A stretch of DNA of 64,000 nt from Diphasiastrum complanatum (GCA_029204225.1 MU832078.1:24348-88347), one strand, 5' to 3'. Counted from the first letter of the stretch, positions 40,413-53,570 are shown. Notes: a model not told the origin generated them from the sequence alone. Made by a program: numbers and translations.

Positions 40413-43400
40413 TTTTTTTGGGCATAGAAGATCCCGACATAAATATTGAAAAAGAAATCTCGAAAATTCGGAACCCGAAACCCTAAATGGAAACCCTAAA
40501 TGAAAACCCGAAAATCCCGACACAGTTTTTCTTTTTTGTGACACGAATTTTTTGACAAATGCGACAATTTTTTTGTGCAAAAAATGCGACGATTTTTTTT
40601 CTTTTTTTGCACAAAATGCGATAAAAAAATGCCACAAAATTTTGGTTTGATTCTTGTTTTGGGGAGAGAAGCCCGATTTCCTTTTTGGCTATTTTTTTTT
40701 CAATGGGAAATTTTCTATTTCATTTGCATTTCTAGATCTTTTTTTTGTTGGACAAGGATATGCAAAGTATTTCTTCAAATAGTGTGGAATCCTTGTGCAT
40801 CTCCAAGTCCACTTCTTTCATGTGCTTTATGGAATTCATGGCCTATACAACTTGCTTTGGATGCATTCCTGTATGGAGTCTCTATTGCTAGTTTGTTCAC
40901 TTTCCTTGGGCACTCATTAGTAGCATAGTAATAAGATGACCTCATCTATATGACATGGTGTTCTGTGTGTGAGCAATTTTTTTTCACAAGCATCGAGAAG
41001 TTGCAACAATAAGAGTGAGTAAATAAAGTATCAGTCATCTTGTCTCAGGTGGAAAAATCGGGGAAGGAGGGATGAGATTATAGGTTTGAATTTTGGAGGT
41101 TAAGTACGTGAACAGTCATACAAAGAAGCCTTCAAAACTAAAGATAATTGAGTTTGTAAGGTACCCAACAACATTGGAGTGCTAAGAATTTTACATTTTC
41201 CACAGACTTGTTACAAGAAACGTAGAACTACACTTGAACAAACTATGACCATTATAGAGAAGAAAAAAAATACTCTTCAATCAAAGCATCTAGTATCCAA
41301 ATAATTAATCAGCAATATTGATTTCTTAGGTCCTATTTATACTCATGAGGCCCAAATCAGGGCTAGGACCTACAAGTTAGGGGATTTAAGGCACAATAAT
41401 AATTGTATCACGTGGTGCATCACTAATAAGTTCAAGACAATATATGAAGGGCCCCAACCATATGGTCTAATGTCAAATAACAATATGGGGCCCAAGGCAC
41501 AAGAAGGTGATATAAAACTTATAGATGATGTCAACAATTCTTAATACACCATTGAGAATGTTGGTTTTATAATTGACTATTGCTTTTGTTGTAGGTACTA
41601 TACTAGCATAATCAAAAATTTCAATCTCGTAATGTTTTGGTTGGTTGTGTTTCCACCATGCATCCTATTGCATATTGTAAGGTATATGCATGGACAAAAA
41701 ATTGTTTCACTTACTTTTAGGAGCTAAAATAGATGTCTCCGTCAATAGTTATTGAAATTTTTGAAATCAGTTTTCTATAATGTGATACATAGCACCTTAA
41801 TTATTTTACAAGGATCTTGTCATAAGATATCTCGAAATTGCTCCCTCTCCAAAGAAAGTTGCATATGCACTCATTGATCTTCTATCCACTCAATTTCCTC
41901 CAAAAATCAAAATCTGTAGATTATCCAATATTCGTTAGAAAAAACATCTAATAGTATCAACCTCTACCAGATCAACATTTGTTCCATGATAAGAAGTATT
42001 CTCATGTTGTATTTCTCTAAAAGATGTCTTCTAGGGAAGTCAAATTGATTACTAGTTCATGTCATATTTAGAAACATCTTAGTAACTTGTCCAATTTCTC
42101 TACTTCAACACCAAAGACCAAAAAATCTCTTGTAAAAATATTCTCATGAGTTTTTTCAAATATTCATAGAAGGCTTTAACCATGAGTTTTGGTAAAGTTG
42201 TTGAGTCATGTTGATGTGCTATCTTTGGAGATTGCAAACAAAAAATTTCCTATTCCATATAGCATGCTGGTATGCATCCTTCCCTTTTGTCACTTTAATT
42301 TCATTGTTAAAATTGTGTGTTTGAGGACCTTGAATAGATCTACCACGACCTACATGCATGAGAGGTTGCACACTATCAAATCTATCTTGATCAACTCAGA
42401 TTTTCGTAGGCTATCAAACAATATTTGGAGCTAGGCACATGGTATCATAGCCTATTTAAGATATGCATGCATCTATCAATTTATGTGTGCAAATTTGTCT
42501 CGAAATCAAGATCTAGTGAGTGTAGATTTCATCTCCCTTGCTATCTTTATAATTTTAGGATCAAGAGGGGTCATAATCATTAAGATTGGACCTGGCCTTG
42601 GTACTGTAAGGAATTTAGTGCTCAGACGCATGTGAAGGACAGCCAACTTTGACCAATTGGTTCTCTTCCAAGATAGATCCAAAATCTATGCTAGAAAGCT
42701 TGCTAGAAAGCTAGTAGAGTCAAGATTGTGTTGCAATTTGTTTCATATCAATTGGACATGCCAATCAAAAGTTATAGAAAATCAAGGTGGGTAGGGCACC
42801 CAACCTGGTTTGACACATTTCATTTGACTCATATCATGCTTGTTTGATCCAAAAACTTAGAAAAAAAAAGCTTTCCAATCTTGTCTATTTGATATCTAGA
42901 CAATTTTTTGAGGTCATAGCCACATAGTTTCATGCAATCCAATTGTATTTGAGTCATTTGTGGTGTTTTTGAGTACTTTTGTGTTCTTGAGTCAAGTTGA
43001 CCCAAACTTTGTACTTGCTCCATCTTGAGATGAGAGTTTGATCTAGTTTGAGAGAGATTGGTAGAGGGGTGCAATTTTTTAGCGAGCTTTTGGCAGTTTT
43101 GGCGAGCTTTTATGGCAATTTTGATGGGCATAATCCAAAACATGTTCTTAGGTCTAAAAGAGTATTCTATATGTACGGACATGACAATATGGACATTAAA
43201 CTTAGCACATATTTATGAAACTATTATGAATGAACAAGAGATTAAGGACTTCAATCCTCACAAAAAAACAAATCAATTACAAATCTCTTTTGGTGTGGAA
43301 ATATTGATTTACTTTCACCAATTTCTTCACTAAGGTTTATAAGTATTAGAAACAAAAATCAATTTTCAAACTCAAAATAAATCCCAAACTAACATTTGTT

Positions 43401-43734
43401 TTGGAAGCAGATGCATATTTTTTATCAGACAAAATTGCAGTTAAACATAATGCGACAATCTTTTACAATGACAAATTCTTTAAATTGCATCACCAATGAC
43501 GCTTTAGACATCATACACACTTCTTTAGAGCAAGCTGATAATCGTCTCTAACAACACGAGAGAAGTCTAGTAATGCTATCAAGAGGTTTACCATTCTTCG
43601 AGCCAGAAAGTCCAAGCGGCGAGCTGGTTTTCGAGCTGCGGTCGCCGTGCTCCCCCTATTTTTGACACAAACCTAGGCATGCATTATTTCATGCCATAAG
43701 AGATGACCTTTCTTATGGTATTTTGGGCATCGAA
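40413..43734. other. AT-rich unassigned region with one primer-site-like motif
   Basis: Bases 40440-40640 hold CCCGAAA/CCCTAAA-like short repeats and long T runs. CATGGTATCATAGCC at 42440-42454 resembles an LTR-element primer site with no LTR recognised before it. A motif TTTTTTAGCGAGCTTTTGG near 43070 recurs in diverged form near 63357. No domain was recognised on either strand. Confidence 0.4.
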
Positions 43735-44290
43735 TTTTTTTGGAATCGAAAATTTTGGGAATCGTTTTTTTTTTAAATAAAAAATTTTGGGTATCCAATT
43801 TTTGGAATCCAAAATTTTGGGAATCAAAACTTTTTGGTATCTAATTCTTGGAATCGGACTTTTTGGAATCGAATTTTGATATCGAATTTTGGTATCGAAT
43901 CTTGATATCGAATTTTGAGTATCGATAATTTCGGGTATCGGATTTTTTTGGAATTGGAAATATTGGATGTCGAACTTTTTTGGAATCGGATTTTTTGGGT
44001 ATTGAAAATCTCGGGTACTGAAAATTTTGGAATCAAATTTTGTTGAAATTAAAAAGTTTGGATACCGAAATTTTTGGAATCAGATTTTTTGGGTATCGAA
44101 AATCTCGGGTATCAAAAATTAGCCATTTGCCAACGATGAAATATCAAAATTCAATATAAAATCTCGATACACAAAAAAAATCCGATTCCAAAAAACTTGA
44201 TTCCCAAAACTCAATACACAAAAAAATCCAATTCCAAAGAATCGATACACCCAAAAATTTCGATTTGGGAGAATTTTAGATTTTGGATAT
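43735..44290. repeat. AT-rich fold-back array (GGTATCGAAAATTTTGG units)
   Basis: Bases 43735-44120 consist of degenerate 12-25-bp units such as TTTTGGAATCGAA and TTGGGTATCGAA. After a spacer of about 35 bp, 44155-44290 carries the same units reverse-complemented (TCGATACACA, GATTCCAAAAA). The region can fold on itself. Confidence 0.75.
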
Positions 44291-44362
44291 TGAATAGGAA
44301 TTAGAATCTATTTCCATCTTGCCTGTGTGGTGCATGTCGAGAAACCTTATTTCGTTTTTTTA

Positions 44363-45521
44363 TACAACACGCTGAGGTGACTTTACTCAATAAGGGCTAT
44401 AGATTAGCCTCTATTGCAAACCCAAACAATGAAAAATCCTTTTGTAGTGTCATATACAATATTAATTGGAAGGCAAAGGGGAATGTCATAATGGTGGATA
44501 AGTTGCAGATGATAGCATCATCTGCTGTGGATGCCACGAGGTATATAGACTTCTTTTTTACATTGCTTTCAATACATTCTCAAGTTCAGCACCTTCATTG
44601 GTACGTCGTCGTAATCGTGAATGTAATCTTATGGGTTTTAGGAAAGGTGAAATCTTACGCGTTCTTGCATCCACACCGAACGAGAGGGAACTATATGCCA
44701 TTCCAAATGACAACCAGGGCTTTAGACGTTTCATGGCTAAAGAAACGTACTGGTACCACATGTTTGATGAAGGAAAAAGAATGATTGCCTTTATGAGCTC
44801 TTCCATGGACCCTCGTCTACCAGATACATTTTTGGCATTTTTTTCAGATGCTTGTGCATGCCATTGTGTGCACAGTTTCGTGGAGCTTCAAAAGAAGATG
44901 AAGAATGCCGGTGCATACGAGGACCAAGAAAAAATTGGCATGTCTTCCAAAAGATTCTCGTCGTGATTATGCTTGTATCAATTTTCTGTTATTATCAACA
45001 ACTGATTTATGGTTTCTACTTTTTGTTTGTTTCAGGTGGTTATTGTCAATGCAAAAACCTGGACAAATATCTAGCATACCCACTCAGTGCGCAGGTTGTG
45101 GTTTGCATGTTTCCTGACATGTGGGTTGACATTGGCCTGTCTGATTGGAAAAAGAGACATTTGTCATGGTATCTAGAGTACCCTGTAGGTACATATCCAC
45201 CCTGTAGGTACATATCCACCCTCTGAGAAACAATTGTACGAGAGAGAACAACTACGGAAAGCAAAGAGGGCACGCAGAGGAGGTGAGCATAGTACTGAGA
45301 GTTTGCGGCTAGACATCAGCACGATGATTGGGAGGAGTAAATGGGTTGAGATGTCCCCATTACTAACTCTCATATGGCCGTTGTGGGAGTCTTTCCTCTG
45401 TGTAAATCTTCAAGTGGGTAGTGTGCGACCAGCAGTGCTGTCTCATGAGGAATCAGCTCCCTGCTATTCTTTTTGTAATGGAGAAGATGTGTTTAGTTTG
45501 CATGTGAGTTCTCTCTCCTAA
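44363..45521 (+). other. Unrecognised coding-like region, several frames
   Basis: Three successive frames look protein-like: VTLLNKGYRLASIANPNNEK... (44363-44540, followed by GT); NERELYAIPNDNQGFRRFMAKETYWYHMFDEGKRM... (about 44590-44963); and SEKQLYEREQLRKAKRARRGG... (about 45225-45520). Possible acceptor AGs precede the second and third, but the phases I tried do not join cleanly. I recognise no family. A 19-bp unit CCTGTAGGTACATATCCAC is duplicated at about 45181-45220. It may be a decayed gene or an unknown element. Confidence 0.25.
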
Positions 45522-47169
45522 ACAAGAAGAGCACCAGTGTGTCACATTACACTCTAGAAAATGACATGCTTCTACAAATGCAACAGCTGGGAATCCAGAG
45601 CAGAATCATCTTCTATAATCATACCAAAGTACAAACAATGAGCAGGTTTTCTTTGCACCATCGAAAACAAGGCAGACTCAACATTTCTTTGACAGCAAAA
45701 GGTACATCATGTTATTGAACAGGTTGTTGGACATACCTCACAACAGAGGTAACACATTCTAAGAAGAAAAGGTCTTGGCCTCACAACCTAGGAACATCCT
45801 CAGAAGCAGAACTCAGACTTTCAATGTTGTCCATAGAGATAGCAAAAAGCATATTTATGTTGTGAAGGATACAACCAGCCCCTCAGAAGTCCCAATCCAT
45901 TCTAATATCAGAGATCAGGTGACGAGCACACTTTCTTGGATAAGGATCAAACTCAGCACACTAGAGTATCCCATGAGGGAAAATGCCATGGCAGTATCAA
46001 GAATCAACATGAGAACACTCTGTAAAACACAAAAGACATGTCCTGATAAGGAACATGTAAATCATCATCAGACAGTTGCTCTTATAGCTCACAATGCAGG
46101 ACCACCAGTATTATCAGCATCATTCTTGAACCTTACAAGAAACCTCAGCACCATAATTATTGACAGTTAGATTGGACAGATGCAGTCACTAAACCCAGCA
46201 GAGAACACATAAGAGCATGCAGTTTAGAGTGAATGCAAGAGAGTGTAAACCTCAGCAGAACCTGATCCTCATAATAGAACTAAAAGCCATCTAACTAAAA
46301 GCCATCTCGAGAAAGACTTTTGCTCATTTTCTAGGCTTGGAGCCCACCTCTCTACTTCATTTTGTCATTTTGCTTTTCTTCTCTTTGTAGCATGCTGTTC
46401 TAAGGCATTGAATGTTGATTTAACATTTCAACATGTGCCTATATGAAAAAGTATCCCTCATGCCTATTAATTTTCTTCATAAGGGTTTTTTCAATGCTTG
46501 AACTCCCAAATCCACAATTAAAGGCCTTGTTGTGCATTAAAACTGATTTGACCTTTTGGCATGTGGCTATTAGAGTTGCCCTTATGCCTATCGTCATGTG
46601 TTTTTTTTCTCTTAAGCTTTTTAATGAAGCCTCACTTTGATTTTGGCCCCGCCTTTTGCATTTAAGCTCCTCTTGATTTTTCTCATGTGGCTATTAGGAG
46701 GTCCCATGGCTAATTCTTCTAGCTTTTGGCCTTTGCCCACTTGGTCATACACCATATTCCATTGGCCCCAACTTTAGGATTATCTTGGCCCCCTTTTTAG
46801 ACATTGCACTTTGTGGATTTTTATCTCGCAACTCCGCAATTTTGGTGACTGAGCCCCCACTTCTCACTGAACAACAATCTGAAAACACAGTACTTCGGTT
46901 TTTATATTAGTATTGAAAATCACAGTACATTGCAAAATTTTGACGTAGTAGCCGAAACTATACTATAGGCTGAATTTTTAAAGGCCGTCAAAAATTTTAA
47001 AGGCCAATTCTAAGGCCGTAATTTCCTCTAGCCACATTACGAACGGGCTGGGCCCCCTATCTATTGGCGATTTTCAGCCATTTGTACATTGCAATTTTGC
47101 GGCTTTTACATGCCGATTTCTTAACTATAGCAAAATTAAGCTCCAAAATTAACGCGACTTTTGGTGTCA
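45522..47169. other. Unassigned sequence
   Basis: One 131-codon frame (45775-46170) has no recognisable domain and I do not call it. Bases 46380-46800 contain repeated GCATGTGGCTATTAG-like phrases, perhaps LTR remains. Confidence 0.35.
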
Positions 47170-48452
47170 AAATTCGGCTAACAATGGGCAGCAGATGATA
47201 TCTTTAGATATCTAGCCACTGAAGAAATAGATCTTCAGTTGACAAAACAACAAAAAATAAAGCTTATTATGAAATTTTTACCATATTATCTTATTGCAGA
47301 ACAATTATATAAGTTAAGTGTTGATGGTATTACAGGTCGTTGTGCCCACGACATATTATTGCCTTGACACATGAGGGTATTGGGGGTGGACATTTCTCCT
47401 CCGACGCTACTGCTAGGGCAATTTTTTTGGAAGGGTTTTGGTGGTCAAAGACATCCATTTTTATGTAAAGTTTGCGATGTTTTTCAACGCGAAAAGAATA
47501 CCAAAAAGGCCGACCACAATCTCCTTACTCCAATACTTGAAAGTCACGCATTTCACAAATGGGATATCGATTTTGTTGGACCTATTAGTCCAATAGCACG
47601 TGGCACACAATCTCGATACATCTTGATTGCCACTGATTATGCGACAAAATGGATAGAGGCTAGAGCCACACGAAAAGCAGACGCAAAGTCTGTAGCACGC
47701 TTCCTCTATGAAAATATTATCACCCGATTTGGTTGTCCTATCGAGCTTGTTAGTGATTGAGGTTCTCACTTCCTTAATGAAATAATCAACAATTTACTAA
47801 CTCATTACTTTGTTATACATCGAAAGAGTACCCCGTACTATCCTAGATGTAATGGATTAGCTGAATCTACAAATAAAACGATTTGTAAAATCTTAACCAA
47901 GATAGTAGAAACAAGTCGATTAGACTGGGAAACGAAGTTATTCTTTGCTATCTGGGCATATCGCACAACGCCGAAGTGAGCCATGGGTTGGAAAACACCA
48001 TTTGAACTGGTATATGGCCAAGAGGCTGTTATGCCAGTAGAGTTTTGAATTCTTTCTCTACGCGTCACTTTAGCATATCCCACTGACTTGTGTGACGATA
48101 GTGCTTATCAACCAAGTTCAGAATCGACTCTTTACATTGACGAAACTGTGTGAAACACGTCTTATCTCTTATCATGCACAATTAGTTCATAAATGACGAC
48201 AAAAGACTGGCATGATCGTCATGTCAGGACTAAGGATATTTATGATGGTGATAAAATTTTACTTTATACATCTTCCATGGTCCATCCCGGGAAATTGACA
48301 TTCCGTAGCCAAGGACCTTATGTTGTCAAGAAAATTTTCACCAATGGTGCAGTCCAATTAGAAACCCTAGAAGGCATATCCCTTGACACATTAGTCAATG
48401 GTAGCCGACTACAAAGGTACTACGAGAATAATTTTTTGGCAAGTCCTCTGTA
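47170..48452 (+). mobile_element. Ty3/gypsy (Tat/Athila-like) integrase fragment
   Basis: The integrase core reads HKWDIDFVGPISPIARGTQS (first Asp), ILIATDYATKWIEARATRK, ELVSD (second Asp, 47745-47760, then a stop) and NGLAESTNKTICKIL (Glu, about 47850). A C-terminal part follows (GDKILLYTSSM, FRSQGPYVVKKIF, LVNGSRLQRYY; 48240-48425). The zinc module upstream is degenerate (CKVCDVFQR). Sequence style resembles the Tat/Athila branch rather than elements B-F; that placement is inference. Confidence 0.8.
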
Positions 48453-49165
48453 GAGATATCTTTCTATGTTATTTTACCTTATACTTTTCTGTTTTTCCTT
48501 CTATGTATATTTCTTCCCAAATTTTTTGTGAACCCATTGGGTTTACACTTATTCAAAAAATCAAAAATATTTTTTTTCCATCCGTCAATAGGTTCTAATT
48601 TGCATCCGACAAGATTGCATCCGACAACATACATCCGACGATTTGTGTCTGCCAACCACCAGTCTCATTTGCATCCGTGTGGAGCCTCATGATCCCACAT
48701 TATCCAGAATTGTTGTTTTATATTGCAAAAAATTTCAATTTTTATACATGTAAATGTGCTATAGTGCCTAAATTCATGTAAAGGCCTATTTGCACTTTGT
48801 AAATTCACATTTAGGTTAAAACTCGCGACGTTCTATAGAGACGCATTAGTGGATCTCAACCGACATATTAACAGTTGGTAAACAACATTGAGGCCGGTGA
48901 TCGTTTCTATAAGGACGACACTTTGTGCCATTGTATAGACGCACAGATTTGAGTATCAATTGAGAGAGAAGAGAGCCAGTTTCTATAAGCTTGAGCATTC
49001 TTGGGCCTCTGTCATCTTTTACAGCATTACTTCTTATTCATTCAGCGAATACACTCTGTATGATCTGTAACTGTTTGTGATACTTCTTTTCTGCATCACA
49101 CATATTTCTCATGTCTTATTGAATTCCAGTTACTCTAACGTGGATTTTCAGGCATCACCAGAGAG
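48453..49165 (+). mobile_element. LTR-like spacer between gypsy integrase and gypsy gag
   Basis: Non-coding. It contains GCATCCGACAA repeats (48600-48640) that recur at 50873-50960 (GCATCCAACAA, GCATCCGCC). Its position between an integrase end and a gag start fits an LTR shared by two tandem copies. The limits are not defined. Confidence 0.4.
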
Positions 49166-49789
49166 CGACAATTCTAACTAACGTGTGTAGGGAATTAGCC
49201 GAAGCTGTTAAGCATAACCATAAAGCAGAACTTCTTTCAATTTTGAATGAGCTATGTGTCCAGATAATGAATTTATTTGATGTTTTGTTCTGTTTGCTCA
49301 CTGTGATAAGAACTAATTCTCTATGTTCGATTCAGAGGAATCATGAGCCAATTCGATTCTGTTTGATGAATCTATTTGCTAGTTGCTATCTGATCTGATT
49401 GCTTACTGATATCTGAAGAGCCTGAAAGATAAAGTAACTTTTATAATCACAAACCTTGACCAAATTGTTTCACCATTGGTGTTCCTGGATGTCAATTTAC
49501 CCAAATATCTTTGGATAACCACATATGTCGCTGTAGTATTCATTGTTAATATTACACATCACAATCCATTCATCATCTTACATACACTTATCATACAAAA
49601 GAAGAGATTATTGTCTCTCTTGGGGAACGATCAAACCTTTTATACTACTTAATTCATTTATTTTGTGAAAATCTATAATGACTAGGCCACCACATAATTT
49701 GGCACTATTGCCAGGAGATGAATTTCATCTTTTGTAATATTGTTAAGTGTATTAAGTCTACAAATCTTTCTCATGTAACACATGCCAAG

Positions 49790-50444
49790 AACACACTCTC
49801 AAGCAACTATCGATCATCATCTGAAAATGCAGACAATATTTGTCCAAGTTTGAATCTATTACTATAGCAAATAAAGAACATACAGACGAGGACAAAGTTA
49901 GAATTTTGCCAGGTCTTCTGCGAAAGCAGACTAGGATTTGGTACAATCAATTAGTACCGGAAACGGTTAATACTCGGAACACTTTAAGAACAGCATTCCT
50001 TAAGCAGTTTAGGGAGATAGCTACTTCACTAGATTGTTGGCTTGGCTTAATCCTGTTGAGAAGAAGCCGAAGGAATTACTTAGAAAGTATACTCGTAGAG
50101 TTAAAAATTTAATAGGAAAGTTAGGAGCCCAGTTTCCGTTTCCTACGCAAAACAAATGGTTCTTGGGCGGCTTGCCTAAGAAAATGGACCGTTATTGTCG
50201 ACAGGGATTGATGACCTCTTTGGAAGATGTCATTGTCTCTACCGAAAATTACGAAACTTCTCGAATTTCTCATAGAAGGAGAAATGAGAGAAAAAGTAGT
50301 AAAAAGCATAAATCGAAACGTACAGAAGAATCTGAATCATCTACTGAGTCTGAATCAAAATCTGATTCGGTAGATGAGGAAGAGTCTTCCGAGTATTCAT
50401 CTTATTCTTCTTTATCAAAAAAACAAAAGAACTTACATACATAG
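49790..50444 (+). pseudogene. Ty3/gypsy gag (capsid part), frameshifted
   Basis: It begins EDKVRILPGLLRKQTRIWYNQL (about 49890), then LRTAFLKQFREI. After a frameshift at about 50035 it continues NPVEKKPKELLRKYTRRVKNLI and NKWFLGGLPKKMDRYC, and ends in a Ser/Glu/Lys-rich tail with no zinc knuckle. This is the usual pattern of a retrotransposon gag. It is probably the same lineage as the integrase at 47170. Confidence 0.7.
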
Positions 50445-50639
50445 CTTGATTCAGCTAGTATATATATTTACAAGTGTCAAAAGACAAATATCTTATAATT
50501 CTTGAATGTCTTCTACTCCAGTTTTGTATATGTACAAAAGCTGGTACCCGCTAACCGCCCTTGGCATATTTGGTTGTCCAGCTATTTTAGGGTTGATAAT
50601 AAGTTAGCGACGTCGATCTGCCAATGTAGCAAAAACCCA

Positions 50640-50960
50640 AAAAACTCAAAGGTGCCCTTAGACTGAAGGTATAAAAAATCCGAAGGTGCCTTAGACTGAA
50701 GGTACGCGAAGGTGCAAAAAAGGCAAAAAAGGCAAAGGTGCCTTTAGAATGTTTAAGGCACAAAAAATCTCAAAGGAAAAAAATGTGAAGATCCGAAACC
50801 TGTAGTCGGCCTTCGATTTTCAGGATGCTCATTACTTGAACGATTTGTTTAAGACTGAGCATAAGAAATCTAATATGCATCCAACAAGATTGCATCCGCC
50901 ATTGTCCTCGACAATTTGCATCCGCCACTGTAGCTGCCAATTTCCATCCGATGCCACTGA
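50640..50960. repeat. Short dispersed repeats (GAAGGTGCCTTAGACT; GCATCCGMC)
   Basis: GAAGGTGCC(C)TTAGACTGAAGGTA-type units occur about three times at 50648-50750. GCATCCGAC/GCATCCGCC units occur at 50877-50955. Probably retroelement end regions. Confidence 0.6.
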
Positions 50961-50995
50961 GAGAACTTCCAAAAAAATTAAAAAAAATTCAAAAA

Positions 50996-51625
50996 ATGGC
51001 CGAATCAGATTCAGACCATAGTGATGAGATATCAGACATGTCTCAATCACTCAAACTCGTTCTCTGTGAAGATGAAACAATGAATTAGTGGTATATCCAA
51101 GCTCAACCAACCTTTAAGTTGCTTGAGTTTCAAATTCCTCTCTAGAAGGGCCACCAGAGCCTTTATCTTATGTACCAGACATACGAAAATTTTAATCGGA
51201 AGCAACTCACGTTTTGCATTGAACTTCAAAATTTTCAGTCAATTGTCTACTTGGCTGGCAGCAACCTCACCACCTTTGGCTTTCCTAGTGGCCATAAGGA
51301 GAAGCCAGTCAAGCTGACCAATATGTTGCAGCAACCATATGCCAGATTCCTTGACACGTCTATCGACAAATGGAAGAACAAGGATGGCATTCTCCTCCAG
51401 GCCATCAAGTGCCAAGAACTGGGAGCTACGTGTGCTTATCTTACAAAGTACACTTATACACGCAAGGCACATCTGCTGAGGATTCCCCTCCAGATCTTTG
51501 CCATGTTGGGGGAATCCTATGAAGGCCGCCAAAATATGTACAATTGGGCCGCCTTCATCTCCCGACAACTCATTATTGCCCTGCAGAAGAGAGCCCCAGT
51601 TACCTCCTTGGGCTCTAAAACTTAG
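50996..51625 (+). pseudogene. Uncharacterised protein family, copy 1
   Basis: One frame from an ATG (MAESDSDHSDEISDMSQ) to 51625, about 209 codons, with two in-frame stops near 51085 and 51143. Its second half aligns with 53140-53420. Shared landmarks are a F[IL]DTS box, a following W, a GILLQAI/GYLLESI box and a YNW...IS..L helix near the end. I do not recognise the family. It sits among Tat/Athila-like gypsy fragments, which often carry extra ORFs, so a transposon accessory protein is one possibility. Confidence 0.5.
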
Positions 51626-51659
51626 GAGCAATTTGGACTAAGAAATAGCCACTAACACC

Positions 51660-52241
51660 ATCCAAAAAGCTAAAAGCTTAGGTCCTGCCATATCTTCGAG
51701 GATTTGTGTGGCCAGAGGTAGTGGGAAGTGATCTTTCTCTATTTGGTCATTAAGTTTCTTCAAATCCATGCAGATACGAAGTTACCATTTTTCTTTGGTA
51801 CCACCACAATTGGTGATACCCAATTGGTGTGCTCGATTTCATTATTGAAACCAGCATCGAGAAGCTTAGGGCAATCTTTATAGCAATGCCTTCCGATACA
51901 GTCAGCACACTTAGCTACAAAGTCATAACAAAGTCTACATTCACTTTGAAAGTTAGCATGCAAAACCTCTCTTCTAAAGTGCTGAAGGGAAAATGGCATA
52001 ACCACTTTGGTTGACTTGTGTAGGTTGCTCCTCTGAATAGTATTGGTCATTGGAATAAGTTAGGATTACCGTCATCACTAGTAGATTCATAGGTTAGGGT
52101 TTCATAAGAGGAGTTCTGCACTACATTGGCCTGTACTTGGGGTCGGTTCTGTTGATTTGGCCTGTTTGGTTGAGTAGATTCTCTTGGACCTGGGAGTGCC
52201 AATCGTTGCTGTTTTCCAATGATGGAATGGGCGGAGGACAT
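51660..52241 (-). pseudogene. Ty3/gypsy RT fragment (Tat/Athila-like), inverted
   Basis: On the minus strand HTNWVSPIVVVPKKNGN followed by a DLKKLNDQ-like continuation (in shifted frames, 51840-51700) is the N-terminal part of a gypsy RT. Upstream (52241-51900) lies a linker with a PNRPNQQNRP stretch. No active site remains. Confidence 0.65.
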
Positions 52242-52826
52242 TTTTCAACAGATATCACTATTCGCAAACTTTTGCAATCAAGATGTTGGTGACCTACACT
52301 TCATAAAGATATAGAAAATGGCGAAGGTTCTCTAGCAAATTTATAACCTGTTTTGAAGTCACAGATGAATGTTCAATAGTTTGCCATTTTAAAAACCTTT
52401 GTCGATCATCTTACAGTCATTATTAATCTTCGCCGACCTGACAGATGGATTCAGAATGCCAAAATTAGGTTGGACATAGGTTCAGATCCTGAAATTTTTT
52501 ATTATATACAGTATCTAGGCAAAGGATGTTCTTAGGTGAATGTTGAACCTTCGCCAGATCTTCAGAACCTTCGTTGGATCAGTTTAGATATTCAGAAACC
52601 TTAGCTAATTTTAAAGTATCGATCATGCCTGCAAATTTTTGTCCAGAACTGATTGTCTAATGGACCCTCCAAATTCACCTATAAAAGGGTTGAATTTGAT
52701 TTTATTTCTCACTTGTGCTAGCGAAGCTCTTGCCGAATTTTCCAGCAACCACAAATTTTCGAAACTTTCCTCCAGCCTTTTGATACACACTTGCGCTCTT
52801 ATTCTCAGTTTTTGTCTACTCTTATC
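52242..52826. other. Unassigned sequence
   Basis: CTTCGCCAGATC/CTTCGTTGGATC-like phrases near 52540-52580; otherwise nothing recognised. Confidence 0.4.
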
Positions 52827-53570
52827 ATGTCTTCTATCGATACTTCTCATTCTCCTCAATATGTCATTCATCGTGATGTTCCAACCCAAACGGACATCAT
52901 GATAGTTTCTAGCACAAGCATGGTGGCTCAATGGATGAATCTTGCTGAGGCTTTGCTCACAACAATGGGGATTCACAAGCATGATTTTTTTTTGAAAAAA
53001 TTAATATGGAATTTATAATGATGGCCTTTAACACCTAGACCAAGAAAAAATCTAAGTTTTACATTACCTACCAGGGGGCTACCCACAAGGTGCAAGTCTC
53101 TGAAGCCGCCAAACCATAAGCATGTCAATAAAGTCATCAAACCTTTCATTGACACATCCAATGAGCTATACTGGACCAATCATGGCTATTTATTGGAGTC
53201 TATCCGAGATCCCACCATCCATGCAGCTGTGCAACTTTTGAACAGCTTTCTGATTGTTGGAAACCTCAGAAATGAGAACATTTCCTCACAAATCATGCAT
53301 CGCATAGTTGAGTCGAACTATAAATTTGACAAAAAATTGTTGGAGCCTTACAACTGGTTTAAAATGGTTTCTGGTGAACTGAAGAGAGCCACCAAGGGTA
53401 ACACCAAGCAAAAATTTGCTGCTAGCACTCTTTTGTCCACCATTTCCACTTTCTACTTGCTTAATAAGATCCATGGGTTTGTCCCTGAGTCAGTCATCTT
53501 TGTCTACGAAGATGTGGCACTTGCCGAATCTTCCAGACTAGTCACTGACGGGTACGCAGCGAGGTCGTAA
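52827..53570 (+). pseudogene. Uncharacterised protein family, copy 2
   Basis: It starts MSSIDTSHSPQYVIHRDV, has a stop at about 53016 and a frame change near 53110. It continues PFIDTSNELYWTNHGYLLES...IHAAVQLLNSFLIVGNL...YNWFKMVSGELKRA to a stop at 53570. The central and C-terminal parts parallel copy 1 at 50996-51625. The two lie about 1.8 kb apart in the same orientation and have diverged strongly. Function unknown. Confidence 0.5.

Noticed and set aside
45775-46170. 131-codon frame as a host gene
   Set aside because: No recognisable motif, no splice context and ordinary composition. Noted only as unassigned sequence.
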